Below are positions 19,341 to 28,920 of a stretch of DNA of 64,000 bases, piece by piece (the stretch's first letter is position 1; every line of letters starts with the position of its first letter). Source of the stretch: Bacteroidota bacterium (GTDB taxonomy: Bacteria > Bacteroidota > Bacteroidia > 2-12-FULL-35-15); the NCBI GenBank assembly GCA_029237775.1, contig JAQZBR010000004.1, positions 682,001 to 746,000 on the forward strand, given 5' to 3'. A program made the position numbers and the translations under genes. The notes under the pieces were generated by a model, which saw only the letters and a list, made by a program, of their open reading frames with translations, was not told where the DNA came from and searched no databases.

Positions 19341-20665
19341 AAAAAGTATTTAATCTTATTTTATTGTTTTCATTCATGGCAAATTCATTTGTTCATGGAC
19401 AGGATCGTTCTGCCGATTCACTTGAAAAAGTTATGAATACCTCTACGGTTGACACTTTCAAAGTTGACCTTCTCAACAAGCTTTTTATGATCTATGAATA
19501 CAGCGATGATAAAAAAGCTGCTGCATTTCTAAAACAAGCTATTGATATTGCAGAGAGGTCGCAGTACACGAACGGACTGGGAACTGCCTATAAATTTGCA
19601 GGATATTATGCTGAAGACAAGGGCAATTACCCTGAGGCCTTAAAATTTTATTTTAATTCATTAAAAGCAAAAGAAGAGGCCGGAAGCAAACCGGGAATAG
19701 CGGATGCAAACCTTTGCATCGGAAATATTTATTATAACCAGGAAAATTATCCTGAAGCCTTAAAGAAGTTCCTTATCGCTCTGAACATATATAAAGAGCT
19801 TAATATTAAAACCAGCATCGCAATTGCATACAACAACATCGGAGGAATTTATTTTCATCAGGAGAGTTATGAAAAAGCATTGGAAATGTATTCTAAAGCT
19901 CTTGATATGCATTTAGAGTCCGGAGATAAACGTCAATTGGCTAATTCTTATGGGAACATTGGAAATGTTTATGGTAATCAACAGAAATACCAACAAGCAC
20001 TTGAAATGTATTTTAAGGCACTTGCGATCATGCAGGAAATAGGAAATCAACCTGCAATTGCCGGATTGAATTCTAATATTGGCATCTCGTACACAAAGCT
20101 CGGTGAATATGAGAAAGCAAAAAAGTATTTATCCGAAGCAAGGGATATTTCTTTGTCCATAGGATACAAAAGCTGTTTGAGTAGCACTTATGACGGCTTA
20201 TCTGACCTTGATAGCGCCACTGGTAATTTTAAAAGCGCATTCGAAAACCATAAGCTGCATATACTTTATAACGATAGCCTTAACAATGAGGAAACCCGTG
20301 AAAAAACATTGCAGAGCCAGCTGAATTATGAATTCGAAAAGAAAGAAGCAATTGCAGCCGCTGAACACCATAAAGAGCTTGAAAAACAGCATTTGCTTGC
20401 AGAAGAAAAAAGCAGTAAACAAAAAACAATTCTTTTAATGATCTCCTTCTTTTTATTAATTGTTGTCCTTTTTGCCGGACTGATATTCCGTTCTCTTAAA
20501 ACTACCAAAAAGCAAAAAACGATTATAGAAGCTCAGAAAGAGCTTGTCGAGGCCAAACAAAAAGAGATGCTCGATAGTATCCATTATGCGAGAAGGATCC
20601 AGTCTTCATTGCTTCCAACAGAAACATACATCAGCAAAAGCCTGAAGCGCTTAAAGAAGACATAA
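19337..20665 (+). CDS. TPR-repeat membrane signalling protein lacking an output domain (second copy)
   Basis: This 442-residue paralogue of the gene before it overlaps that gene by 4 nt (ATGA), so the two are translationally coupled. It has a Sec signal (MKKVFNLILLFSFMANSFVH, cleaved near GQD). TPR units follow at about 40-290 (GNYPEALKFYFNSLKAKEE, NIGNVYGNQQKYQQALEMYF), then a coiled coil and one transmembrane helix (about 361-385). A linker coiled coil leads to DSIHYARRIQSSLLPTE (about 412-428) and a stop 14 residues later (SKSLKRLKKT). Like the first copy it ends where a SpoIIE phosphatase would normally begin. Output through a partner protein is possible; nothing in the sequence names the partner. 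Confidence 0.82.
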   Translation: MKKVFNLILLFSFMANSFVHGQDRSADSLEKVMNTSTVDTFKVDLLNKLFMIYEYSDDKKAAAFLKQAIDIAERSQYTNGLGTAYKFAGYYAEDKGNYPEALKFYFNSLKAKEEAGSKPGIADANLCIGNIYYNQENYPEALKKFLIALNIYKELNIKTSIAIAYNNIGGIYFHQESYEKALEMYSKALDMHLESGDKRQLANSYGNIGNVYGNQQKYQQALEMYFKALAIMQEIGNQPAIAGLNSNIGISYTKLGEYEKAKKYLSEARDISLSIGYKSCLSSTYDGLSDLDSATGNFKSAFENHKLHILYNDSLNNEETREKTLQSQLNYEFEKKEAIAAAEHHKELEKQHLLAEEKSSKQKTILLMISFFLLIVVLFAGLIFRSLKTTKKQKTIIEAQKELVEAKQKEMLDSIHYARRIQSSLLPTETYISKSLKRLKKT

Positions 20666-20706
20666 ATTAGAAAATGACTGCTCTAAGCCTTTCCCATCAT
20701 AATCCA

Positions 20707-20736
20707 TTGTCATTCCCTAAATTTTTCGTTTTTTTG
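20707..20736 (+). promoter_or_regulatory. possible asnS promoter
   Basis: TTG at 20707-20709 and TTTTTTTG at 20729-20736 are separated by 19 nt, which fits the Bacteroidota sigma-A layout (TTTG, 19-21 nt, TAxxTTTG), although the -7 element lacks the initial TA. It lies about 35 nt before the asnS ATG. Confidence 0.33.
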
Positions 20737-20770
20737 CAGGCGATTAATCATTCATTAAACGAAAACAAAA

Positions 20771-22207
20771 ATGGCGAAAAGAACGAAGATCAAAGAGCTT
20801 TTAAACTCCTCGGCTTTTGGTAGTGAAGTGATAGTGAAAGGCTGGGTGCGCACATTCCGTAACAATCAGTTTATTGCAATTAACGATGGGTCAACCATAA
20901 ATAATATACAAGCTGTAGTTGATTATACGAATACAGATGAAGCTTTGCTAAAACGACTGACGACAGGAGCGGCAGTCAGCATAACCGGTGAGCTCATTGA
21001 ATCTCTCGGTAAAGGCCAAAAGGTAGAAGTGAAAGTGAAGCAGCTGGAGATCCTTGGCGACAGCGATGCAGAGAAATTTCCTTTACAGCCGAAGAAACAC
21101 AGCCTTGAATTTCTTCGCGAGATCGCTCATTTACGTTTCCGAACAAATACATTTAATGCAGTGTTCAAAGTGAGACATGCTCTTGCTTTTGCCGTTCATC
21201 AGTTTTTCAACGAAAGAGGCTTCGTTTATCTGCATACTCCGATCATCACTGCTTCTGATGCTGAAGGTGCAGGAGAAATGTTCCGTGTAACTTCACTCGA
21301 TTTCGACAACCCACCAAGAACAGAAGAAGGACACGTTGATTTCAAGCAGGATTTCTTTGGTAAGTCTACAAACCTTACAGTCTCCGGGCAGCTTGAGGGC
21401 GAGCTTGCAGCAATGGCACTTGGAGAAATTTATACTTTTGGCCCGACATTCCGCGCAGAGAATTCCAACACCACCCGCCACCTTGCTGAGTTTTGGATGA
21501 TTGAACCCGAAGTGGCTTTCGCTGACCTTAATGACAACATGCAGCTTGCAGAAGATCTGTTGAAATATGTGATCGCTTACGCATTGAAGACTTGTCCGGA
21601 TGAACTCGAATTTTTGAAAACCCGTTTGCTGGAAGAAGAAAAACAAAAGCCGCAGGATGAACGCGCAGAGCTTGATCTGTTGGCAAAGCTTAACTTTTGT
21701 CTTGATAATAATTTTGAACGCTTAACCTACACAGAAGCAATCGAGATCCTGAAGAACTCGAATCCCAATAAAAAGAAAAAGTTTAAATACCTTATTGAGA
21801 GCTGGGGAGCGGATCTGCAAAGTGAACACGAACGTTATCTCGTAGAAAAGCATTTTAAGAAACCCGTTATTTTGACTGATTATCCTAAAGACATCAAAGC
21901 ATTTTACATGCGTCAGAATGATGATGGTAAAACTGTTCGCGCAATGGATATTCTCTTCCCGGGGATTGGTGAAATAGTTGGAGGATCACAAAGAGAAGAA
22001 AGACTCGATCTGCTTGAAAAACGAATGAATGAAATGCACATTCCAACAGAAGACCTGTATTGGTATCTCGATACCCGCAGATTTGGTTCTGCACCACATG
22101 CAGGATTCGGACTTGGCTTTGAAAGATTAGTTTTGTTTGTAACAGGAATGACGAACATCCGTGATGTGATCCCCTTCCCAAGAGCGCCTAAAACAGCGGA
22201 ATTCTAA
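20771..22207 (+). CDS. asnS: asparaginyl-tRNA synthetase
   Basis: This enzyme charges tRNA-Asn with asparagine using ATP, in the cytoplasm. The 478-residue product has the OB-fold anticodon-binding domain at about 15-105 ([22 protein letters not shown]). The class II catalytic core follows: [16 protein letters not shown], motif 2 at [20 protein letters not shown] (about 220-238) and motif 3 at [19 protein letters not shown] (about 440-460). The [11 protein letters not shown] context is typical of AsnRS/AspRS class IIb enzymes, and the overall pattern and length match bacterial AsnRS. A Glu-tRNA(Gln)-type indirect route for Asn is therefore not needed. A terminator follows 22 nt after the stop. 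Confidence 0.96.
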   Translation: MAKRTKIKELLNSSAFGSEVIVKGWVRTFRNNQFIAINDGSTINNIQAVVDYTNTDEALLKRLTTGAAVSITGELIESLGKGQKVEVKVKQLEILGDSDAEKFPLQPKKHSLEFLREIAHLRFRTNTFNAVFKVRHALAFAVHQFFNERGFVYLHTPIITASDAEGAGEMFRVTSLDFDNPPRTEEGHVDFKQDFFGKSTNLTVSGQLEGELAAMALGEIYTFGPTFRAENSNTTRHLAEFWMIEPEVAFADLNDNMQLAEDLLKYVIAYALKTCPDELEFLKTRLLEEEKQKPQDERAELDLLAKLNFCLDNNFERLTYTEAIEILKNSNPNKKKKFKYLIESWGADLQSEHERYLVEKHFKKPVILTDYPKDIKAFYMRQNDDGKTVRAMDILFPGIGEIVGGSQREERLDLLEKRMNEMHIPTEDLYWYLDTRRFGSAPHAGFGLGFERLVLFVTGMTNIRDVIPFPRAPKTAEF

Positions 22208-22228
22208 ACCTGAATATTAATATACATT

Positions 22229-22265
22229 AAACCTCTTCAAATTTATTTGAGGAGGTTTTTTTTAT
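22229..22265 (+). terminator. Rho-independent terminator after asnS
   Basis: A 13-bp stem, AAACCTCTTCAAA paired with TTTGAGGAGGTTT (one T-G wobble) around a short TTA loop, is followed by a run of T residues to 22263. Confidence 0.85.
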
Positions 22266-22287
22266 ATCTTTATTCACACATAAGAAA

Positions 22288-25200
22288 TTGAAAAAATCCT
22301 TTAAAATATTCATTCTCACTGCTATTTTGCTGATGGCTTGCCTGCGTATAAATGCGCAGACTTATGACTTCCGTAATTTCAATGTGGAAGACGGGTTAGT
22401 GCAGTCGCAGGTGTTGTCGATCAGTCAGGACAGATACGGTAATCTCTGGTTCGGTACTAATAACGGTGGTGCGAGTAAATATGATGGAAATAAATTTGTC
22501 AGTTATACTGAGAATGACAGCCTTGTCAACAATGTAGTTTTCTCTATCTCCGAAGTAAAAGACGGAAGGATCCTTTTCGGAACGAACGGTGGGCTCAGCA
22601 TTCTTAATGGAAAAAAATTCACGAACCTTACAGATCAGCAAGGATTACCTCATAACAGAGTCTTTAAAACCATTCAGGATAATAACGAGACGATCTGGAT
22701 CGCCACAACGAAAGGAGTATGTCAGCTGGATGGAAACAAGATCATTCCATTTGATAAGGACACTCTTCTGAGCAAAGCGATCGTTTTTACAATGTATTGT
22801 GACAAGGCAAATAACCTTTGGTTTGGAACTCTTGGTAATGGTGTAATAAAATACAATCTCAAATCAGGAAGCTTTAAATATTTCAGTACAGCTCAGGGTT
22901 TACAGAACGTGTTTGTAAGATCGATCAACGAAGATCTTCAGGGTAATGTGTATGTTGGAACAATTGCCGGGATCAACAGGATCACTCCCGCGGGCAAGGT
23001 GGAGAATGTTAATATTCCAGGGCAGCAGGATATGGGCTTTACAGCTATTGTCCCGGATAATAAAAATAATTTGTGGCTCGCCACAAGCGAAGGTATCTGC
23101 AAATACAATGGCTTTGCATACCGGAAATATAAGAGCAAAAACGGATTGGCAAGTGATAAGCTTATGTGTGGCTTTCAGGACCGCGAAGGAAATTTCTGGT
23201 TTGGAACAGATGGTTTCGGGGTTTCTAAATTTACCGGAGAAGCATTTCTGTCTTACAGCTCAGCTGACCTTCTTCCGGGTGATTACATAAAATATATTTA
23301 TCAGGATACAAAAAAGAACATCTGGCTTGCGGTAAAAGATTGCGGAGTCGTTTCGCTTGCGGGAGGAAAAATAACGCCTTACCGGATCAACTTTAAAGAC
23401 ATTGCAAATTCGCTTGTTGATAATGATGTTCAATCAATCATTGAAGACGAAAAAGGAAATATGTATTTCGGCACAAAAGCCGGGTTAAGCGTTTTTAACG
23501 GACAGCGATTTCACAATTACAATATGAAGGATGGCCTGGAAGATGAAAACATTCTGTCCATGTTGCGTGATCATCAAAACAATATCTGGGTAGGAACTCC
23601 AACAGGCTTATTTATGTTCAGGAATGATAAGTTCGAAGCTGTAGCTGAAGTCAATAATACTTTTAAAGGTAACATTCCGGTTTATTCAATATTTGAGGAT
23701 AGGAACAGGGCATTATGGCTCGCGACTCAATCAGGTGTCGTTAAATACAGACCGGGAAAAACTCAGCGTTACAATAAAGTATCCGGCTTCACTGACAAAC
23801 GTGTGACCACAGTGTTACAGGACAAATCGGGACATCTTTGGTTTGGAACTGATGACGGCATCTTCCGTTATGATTATGCTGCATTTACAAATATTGATGA
23901 AGAGAAAGGCTTATCATCCAATAAGATCTACCTCATGCTTCTTGCTAACGATCATCTCTGGGTGGGCACTAATAAAGGAATTGACAAGATCGACCTTGCG
24001 GTTTTAAGCTCAACGAATAAAATTCAACTGAAGCATTACGGAAAAGAAGAAGGCCTCAAAGGCGTTGAATGTAATTCAAATTCACAGTTAAAAGATGCTG
24101 AAGGAAATTTATGGTTCGGGACCATCAAAGGTGTTACGGTATTCAACCCGCATTTCGACCGTATTAACCGTGAAGAGGCTTTAACAAGAATAACAGGTGT
24201 TCGCTTATTCTTCCAGAATGCCGAGAACGATCTGATAAAATATTCTGAGTCTATCGACAGTATTACAGGTTTACCAAAAGATCTGGTTTTGCCTTACGAT
24301 AAAAATCACATCACTTTTGATTTTATAGGCGTCTGCATCACCAATCCTAACAAAGTTAAATATCAGTTTAAACTATCGGGTGCTGATGCCGACTGGTTTC
24401 CTCCCACTTCAAAAACTGAAGCAACCTATTCATCACTACCTGCCGGAGAATACACATTTCATTTAAAGGCAATGAATAATGACGGACTGTGGAACAGCCG
24501 CGATGTTACTTTTAAATTCAGGGTATTACCGCCATGGTATAAAACCTGGTGGTTCTATACATTGGTTACAATTCTAGCTGTTGTTTGCATTTATCTTTTT
24601 ATTGTTGTCCGCACGCGAAATCTGGAAAAGGCAAAGATCGAACTTGAGCAGGAAGTTGAGTTGAGAACATTTCAGCTTCGTGAAGAAAAAGAAAAAGTGG
24701 AAGTCATCAACAAAGAAGTTATTGAACAGAAGGCTATCATCGAGGCGAAGAATCACGATATCACCGACAGTATCAAGTATGCTAAAAATATTCAGGAAGC
24801 TTTGTTGCCTCCATTACAAAATTTACACGCAGAACTAAAAGAAGCATTTGTCCTTTATCAGCCAAAAGATATTGTAAGTGGGGATTTCTACTGGTTCGCT
24901 AAAAGAAATAATAAACGTTTTGTTGCTTCTGTTGATTGTACAGGACATGGCGTTCCGGGGGCTTTCATGAGTATCATCGGCAATACTTTATTGAATGAAA
25001 TAGTGACAGAAAAGAATATCACAGAACCCGCTGAAATTCTGGATGAATTGCACACAGGAGTTAAAACGGCTCTTAAACAAAGTGAAAGTGAAAATGAAAG
25101 AAGAGATGGAATGGACATCGCGCTGTGCTCTCTGAATGAAGAAGGAACGATGCTTGAATATGCAGGTGCAAACCGCCCGCTTTGGATCTTCCGTAAAAAT

Positions 25201-25533
25201 AAAACCGGAGAAGAGGCATTTGAAATGATCAAGGCCAATAAGTTTCCTATTGGCGGAATGGAGCTTCATGAAAATGAAAAAAGGAAATTTACCAATCATT
25301 CGATACCGGTGGACAAGGGAGATATGATCTACATTTTTTCAGATGGTTATGCCGATCAGTTTGGTGGCGAAAGGGGTAAAAAATTCATGGTTGGCAATAT
25401 GCAGAAGCTTGTTGCCGAAATTTACAACAAACCTGTGAAAGAGCAGGAAAGATTGTTGCTTCAGGCCTTCCAGGACTGGAAAGGCAATCTCGAACAAATC
25501 GATGATGTGCTCGTCATCGGTTTCCGGATATAA
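22288..25533 (+). CDS. two-component-propeller sensor with SpoIIE-type phosphatase output
   Basis: The 1081-residue membrane sensor is probably a PP2C-type Ser/Thr phosphatase acting on anti-anti-sigma-like or other phosphoproteins. Parts: a signal peptide (KKSFKIFILTAILLMACLRI; the LMAC could also be a lipobox); about fourteen two-component regulator propeller repeats (about 25-620, each with GNLWFGT-like motifs); a Y_Y_Y domain (about 675-745); a transmembrane helix (about 753-775). A coiled coil leads to DSIKYAKNIQEALLPP (about 826) and the SpoIIE domain (about 845-1081) with metal-binding Asp motifs VDCTGHGVPGAF, FSDGYADQ and IDDVLVIG. Translation begins at TTG 22288, because this start gives a proper signal sequence and no ATG lies before the hydrophobic core. 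Confidence 0.93.
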   Translation: MKKSFKIFILTAILLMACLRINAQTYDFRNFNVEDGLVQSQVLSISQDRYGNLWFGTNNGGASKYDGNKFVSYTENDSLVNNVVFSISEVKDGRILFGTNGGLSILNGKKFTNLTDQQGLPHNRVFKTIQDNNETIWIATTKGVCQLDGNKIIPFDKDTLLSKAIVFTMYCDKANNLWFGTLGNGVIKYNLKSGSFKYFSTAQGLQNVFVRSINEDLQGNVYVGTIAGINRITPAGKVENVNIPGQQDMGFTAIVPDNKNNLWLATSEGICKYNGFAYRKYKSKNGLASDKLMCGFQDREGNFWFGTDGFGVSKFTGEAFLSYSSADLLPGDYIKYIYQDTKKNIWLAVKDCGVVSLAGGKITPYRINFKDIANSLVDNDVQSIIEDEKGNMYFGTKAGLSVFNGQRFHNYNMKDGLEDENILSMLRDHQNNIWVGTPTGLFMFRNDKFEAVAEVNNTFKGNIPVYSIFEDRNRALWLATQSGVVKYRPGKTQRYNKVSGFTDKRVTTVLQDKSGHLWFGTDDGIFRYDYAAFTNIDEEKGLSSNKIYLMLLANDHLWVGTNKGIDKIDLAVLSSTNKIQLKHYGKEEGLKGVECNSNSQLKDAEGNLWFGTIKGVTVFNPHFDRINREEALTRITGVRLFFQNAENDLIKYSESIDSITGLPKDLVLPYDKNHITFDFIGVCITNPNKVKYQFKLSGADADWFPPTSKTEATYSSLPAGEYTFHLKAMNNDGLWNSRDVTFKFRVLPPWYKTWWFYTLVTILAVVCIYLFIVVRTRNLEKAKIELEQEVELRTFQLREEKEKVEVINKEVIEQKAIIEAKNHDITDSIKYAKNIQEALLPPLQNLHAELKEAFVLYQPKDIVSGDFYWFAKRNNKRFVASVDCTGHGVPGAFMSIIGNTLLNEIVTEKNITEPAEILDELHTGVKTALKQSESENERRDGMDIALCSLNEEGTMLEYAGANRPLWIFRKNKTGEEAFEMIKANKFPIGGMELHENEKRKFTNHSIPVDKGDMIYIFSDGYADQFGGERGKKFMVGNMQKLVAEIYNKPVKEQERLLLQAFQDWKGNLEQIDDVLVIGFRI

Positions 25534-25568
25534 ACCGAATAACAATCTCTTTTTGGCTAAATAATTGT

Positions 25569-25576
25569 TATTTTTG
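25569..25576 (+). promoter_or_regulatory. TAxxTTTG -7 element upstream of rpoN
   Basis: TATTTTTG is an exact match to the Bacteroidota -7 consensus TAxxTTTG and lies 27 nt before the rpoN ATG. No TTG is found at the expected 19-21 nt spacing, so the promoter call rests on the -7 box alone. Confidence 0.42.
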
Positions 25577-25603
25577 TAGTAACAAGATTAGTGCAAAAGA
25601 TAT

Positions 25604-27058
25604 ATGTTAAGGCAGGTTCAATCACAAAAATTATTACAAAAATTATCCCCTCAGCAGATCCAGCTGATGAAGCTGCTGCAGCTTCCTACGATTGCGCTTG
25701 AACAGCGTATCAAGGAAGAGATGGAGATGAACCCGGCCCTGGAAGAAGGTGCAGAAACAGATGATGAGCCTGTTGATGAATTTCAGAATGAAGAAATAGA
25801 TGACTCCCCTGCTGATGAAAATCAGCGCGATGATTTTGCCCTCACCGATTACATGGATGACGATGAAGGCGCCTCCTACAAACTAAAGGCAAATAATGTT
25901 AGTCCGGACGAAGAAAGAAAAGAAATTCCTTTTTCCGTAGGATTGTCATTTCAGGACATGCTTGATACGCAGCTTGGAATGAAAGCGCTGGACGACCGTG
26001 AACATTCGATCGCAGATTATCTTATCGGAAATCTGGATGATGATGGTTACCTGAGAAGAGATCTTGCCTCCATTGTAGATGACATTGCTTTTTCGCAAAA
26101 CATTGACACTACAGAAAAAGAGCTTGAATCACTTTTAAAGATCATTCAGGATTTTGATCCGGCCGGTGTTGGTGCCCGTGATCTTCAGGAATGCTTGTTG
26201 ATCCAGCTGCGTAAAAAAGAAGTGCAGACACAGATTGTTGAGCTTGCTACTGAGGTTGTGGAAAAGCAAATGGATGAATTCTCCAAAAAACATTACGATA
26301 AGATTCAGAAGAAACTCGAGATCGATGATGAAACCCTTAGGGAAGTGATTCAGGAAATATTGAAGCTGAATCCCAGGCCGGGTAACTCAATGGCTGACGG
26401 TCAAAAAAGCTATCAGCAGGTGATCCCGGACTTTACAATCACAATTGACGAAGGGGAATTACTGCTCGGGCTTAATTCGCGGAATGCTCCTGACCTGAAG
26501 GTAAGCAGGGAATACAATAAAATGTTTGAAGAGTATTCAAAGACTAAAGACAAGAGCAGCAAAGAAGCATCTATGTTCATCAAACAAAAACTTGATGGCG
26601 CAAGATGGTTCATTGATGCGATCCAGCAGCGTAATCAGACCCTTCTTTTCACGATGAACGCCATCATGGAATATCAGCAGGATTATTTTCTTACCGGAGA
26701 TGAAACACTTTTAAAGCCGATGATCCTAAAGGATATTGCTGAGAAAGTGGGACTTGATATTTCGACTATCTCCAGGGTTGCGAACAGCAAATATGTACAA
26801 ACCCCTTTCGGGACATTTTTATTAAAGACCTTTTTCAGCGAGTCACTTTCCACCGACAGCGGAGAAGAGGTTTCAACACGAGAAGTAAAAAAGATCCTCT
26901 CCGATTGCATTGGGGCAGAAAATAAAAAGAAGCCGCTCACTGATGATAAGCTTGCGAAGATCCTGAAGGAAAAAGGTTATAACATTGCAAGAAGGACGAT
27001 CGCAAAATACCGCGAGCAGCTAGAGATTCCGGTTGCCAGACTGCGGAAGGAATTATAG
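25604..27058 (+). CDS. rpoN: RNA polymerase sigma-54 factor
   Basis: This is the alternative sigma factor that directs RNA polymerase to -24/-12 promoters and needs AAA+ activators. The 484-residue product shows all parts of the family. The Gln/Leu-rich activator-interacting region I is at 1-50 (LLQKLSPQQIQLMKLLQLPTI), followed by an acidic region II (about 50-110). The core-binding region runs from about 115 to 300 (DFDPAGVGARDLQECLLIQL, LNPRPGN). A helix-turn-helix (IAEKVGLDISTISRVANSKYV) and the C-terminal RpoN box ARRTIAKYREQL (about 465-476) complete it. The usual box is ARRTVAKYRE, so only a conservative V-to-I change is seen. No NtrC-type activator is present in the window. Confidence 0.97.
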   Translation: MLRQVQSQKLLQKLSPQQIQLMKLLQLPTIALEQRIKEEMEMNPALEEGAETDDEPVDEFQNEEIDDSPADENQRDDFALTDYMDDDEGASYKLKANNVSPDEERKEIPFSVGLSFQDMLDTQLGMKALDDREHSIADYLIGNLDDDGYLRRDLASIVDDIAFSQNIDTTEKELESLLKIIQDFDPAGVGARDLQECLLIQLRKKEVQTQIVELATEVVEKQMDEFSKKHYDKIQKKLEIDDETLREVIQEILKLNPRPGNSMADGQKSYQQVIPDFTITIDEGELLLGLNSRNAPDLKVSREYNKMFEEYSKTKDKSSKEASMFIKQKLDGARWFIDAIQQRNQTLLFTMNAIMEYQQDYFLTGDETLLKPMILKDIAEKVGLDISTISRVANSKYVQTPFGTFLLKTFFSESLSTDSGEEVSTREVKKILSDCIGAENKKKPLTDDKLAKILKEKGYNIARRTIAKYREQLEIPVARLRKEL

Positions 27059-27085
27059 GCTCATTTTAATCAGGAGAAGCAACAC

Positions 27086-27697
27086 GTGGAGACGAGAATA
27101 GCCCGATTTTTTTCATACATCTTTCATCCTTTGCTGATGCCCACCTACGGGTTTCTGCTAATTTTCAGCACCAGCAATTATATTGCAACCTTTACTCCCC
27201 TTAACCTTAAGATCATCATTCTGCTTATTACTTTTGTATTTACATTCATACTTCCAACAATCAATGCGGTTATCCTGTTGAAAATGGGAAGGATCAAAAG
27301 CCTGGACATGGAAAGCACGCAGGAAAGAATAATTCCATACATCAGCACTTCACTTTACTTCTTCGCTTTGTATTATCTTTTTACAACCGCACAATTTCCT
27401 CCTGTTTTTGTAATTCTGATACTGGGGGCAGGAATTTCCATTGTCCTTACATGGATCATAAATTTCAAATGGAAGATTAGCGCTCACGCTGTTGGGATTG
27501 GCGGTATAATCGGGGCGACAATGGGCATTTCCCTTCGTTTAATGATCGATCTGAGAATGATCCTTATCATCGTTATACTTATGGCCGGTTGTCTGGGATT
27601 TGCGCGATTAAAACTTAAAGCTCATTCTCCTGCGCAGGTATATACAGGTTTTTTATTGGGAATACTCACTGAATTATTGTTAATGATCTTTTATTGA
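27086..27697 (+). CDS. PAP2-like integral membrane protein
   Basis: The 203-residue protein has about six transmembrane segments. It starts at a GTG preceded by a good ribosome site (AGGAG, 27071-27076). It resembles the PAP2 phosphatase/haloperoxidase family in outline: TQERIIPY near 75-82 stands where KxxxxxxRP is expected, SAHAVGIGG near 131-139 recalls PSGH, and RLKLKAHSPAQVYTGFLLG near 172-190 recalls SRxxxxxHxxxDxxxG. Several catalytic residues differ (Asp of motif 3 is Gln), so activity is doubtful and lipid phosphatase function is only a family guess. It follows rpoN by 27 nt. Its stop touches the stop of the convergent gene with no gap. Confidence 0.72.
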   Translation: METRIARFFSYIFHPLLMPTYGFLLIFSTSNYIATFTPLNLKIIILLITFVFTFILPTINAVILLKMGRIKSLDMESTQERIIPYISTSLYFFALYYLFTTAQFPPVFVILILGAGISIVLTWIINFKWKISAHAVGIGGIIGATMGISLRLMIDLRMILIIVILMAGCLGFARLKLKAHSPAQVYTGFLLGILTELLLMIFY

Positions 27698-28411
27698 TCA
27701 ATAAAGTAATAATCCCACACCCACTGAGAATGGTGTCATATTGGCTTCACCTCCACCTTCGATAAAAAGATCAGACAGCGAATAAAATGCCTGCAGGTTA
27801 AATCTGTCATAACCGATACGGAATGTTGCTCCGTATCGGAACGGATTGATATTCTTAATTTTGTAAACCTTTATTTTTCCTTCTGCATCCTCGAACTTTG
27901 TATGAGTGTTATAAGCGTATCCACCTTTGACACCGATATACAATTTAAAATTATGATCGCCCCGCGTCCGCATCCTAAGCTCTACAGGAATTTCGAAATA
28001 ATTAAGGGAAAGTTTGTTCGTATTATATTTTGTGTAGATAGGTTCAAAAGAAGTGTATTTCCCATCAATGCTGTAGATAATCCTTCCGTTCGTATGAACA
28101 TCGTGAGTGCTGAACCCGGCACCGAAAGACACACTCATCGGACCATAGCCGAAAGGATAATCCCACATGAAAAATACATTTCCACCGAATGAATAAAACT
28201 TCTGACTTATGCCTTTTGGAAGATGGGTGAAAGAGTCATAATTGAAATCGACAACAATCCGGTCCTTAGGATCCGCTATCTTCTTCACAGGCTTTTCTTC
28301 CGGAATAAGTTGAGCAGGTTTTGAGGTGGTATCTTTTATCTGAGCCGCAGAAATAACGGGAATAAATAAAAAAAAGATAATGTTACAGAAGTGCTTTTTT
28401 ATAAAATACAT
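27698..28411 (-). CDS. outer-membrane beta-barrel protein (PorT-like)
   Basis: The 237-residue protein has a signal peptide (about 1-22, hydrophobic IIFFLFIPVISAAQ). A short polar region (KDTTSKPAQLIPEEKPVKK) is followed by alternating amphipathic strands ending in aromatic residues (FEIPVELRMRTRGDHNFKLYIGVKGGYAYN, RYGATFRIGYDRFNLQAFYSLSDLF). This suggests an eight-to-ten-stranded outer-membrane barrel of the PorT/OmpW-like group common in Bacteroidota. The last residues GVGLLLY fit a C-terminal barrel strand. Function unknown. It is transcribed convergently to the PAP2-like gene, with abutting stop codons. Confidence 0.75.
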   Translation of the reverse strand: MYFIKKHFCNIIFFLFIPVISAAQIKDTTSKPAQLIPEEKPVKKIADPKDRIVVDFNYDSFTHLPKGISQKFYSFGGNVFFMWDYPFGYGPMSVSFGAGFSTHDVHTNGRIIYSIDGKYTSFEPIYTKYNTNKLSLNYFEIPVELRMRTRGDHNFKLYIGVKGGYAYNTHTKFEDAEGKIKVYKIKNINPFRYGATFRIGYDRFNLQAFYSLSDLFIEGGGEANMTPFSVGVGLLLY

Positions 28412-28463
28412 GCGGCATTTTACTAATTACACAAATATAACATTATCTATTTTATCTTTAAAA

Positions 28464-28841
28464 TTAACTGCCCGTTGCAGGTAAGGACAACATCTTTCCA
28501 ACCTGTGCTATCAATTCATCGAAATCAATTGGCTTCTCGAGGAAAGCGTATGCCCCAAGTTCCATTGCGGAAGCTCCTGCCTGATCTTTCCCTAACGAAG
28601 AGATCACGATAACCGGGATTCGGTTAAAATAAAATTGTTTTAATAATGATAAGAGGCTCAGCCCAGAGATGTCCGGCATCATAATATCACTTATGACACC
28701 GTCAACTTTGTGTTTGTCTATTAGCTCGAGCGCACTGTAAACATCATTAGCAGTAATTACTTCATAATTACATGCCCTCAGTTTAAAAGCGATCGCCCTT
28801 TGAAGCAATTTATCATCATCTATGACAAGAATACGTTTCAT
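28464..28841 (-). CDS. single-domain response regulator
   Basis: This 125-residue receiver domain has no output domain. The acidic pocket is DDD at residues 8-10, phospho-acceptor Asp52 (GVISDIMMPDISG), the Thr/Ser switch at VISSLGK, and the conserved Lys in FLEKPIDFDEL. The ATG ending at 28841 is chosen: it begins MKRILVIDDDK and has a purine-rich GGGGGAAAT just upstream. The frame is open further up, but that stretch overlaps the hybrid-kinase region and has no receiver homology. It lies 79 nt after the hybrid kinase gene on the same strand. It probably takes phosphate from the kinase/Hpt pair and acts by protein contact. Confidence 0.93.
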   Translation of the reverse strand: MKRILVIDDDKLLQRAIAFKLRACNYEVITANDVYSALELIDKHKVDGVISDIMMPDISGLSLLSLLKQFYFNRIPVIVISSLGKDQAGASAMELGAYAFLEKPIDFDELIAQVGKMLSLPATGS

Positions 28842-28920
28842 TATTTCCCCCTTTTTTATATATAAAGTTACGATGAAATGCCCTGAATGATTGATTTTTT
28901 TCGATGAGTGGTCGGAAAAA

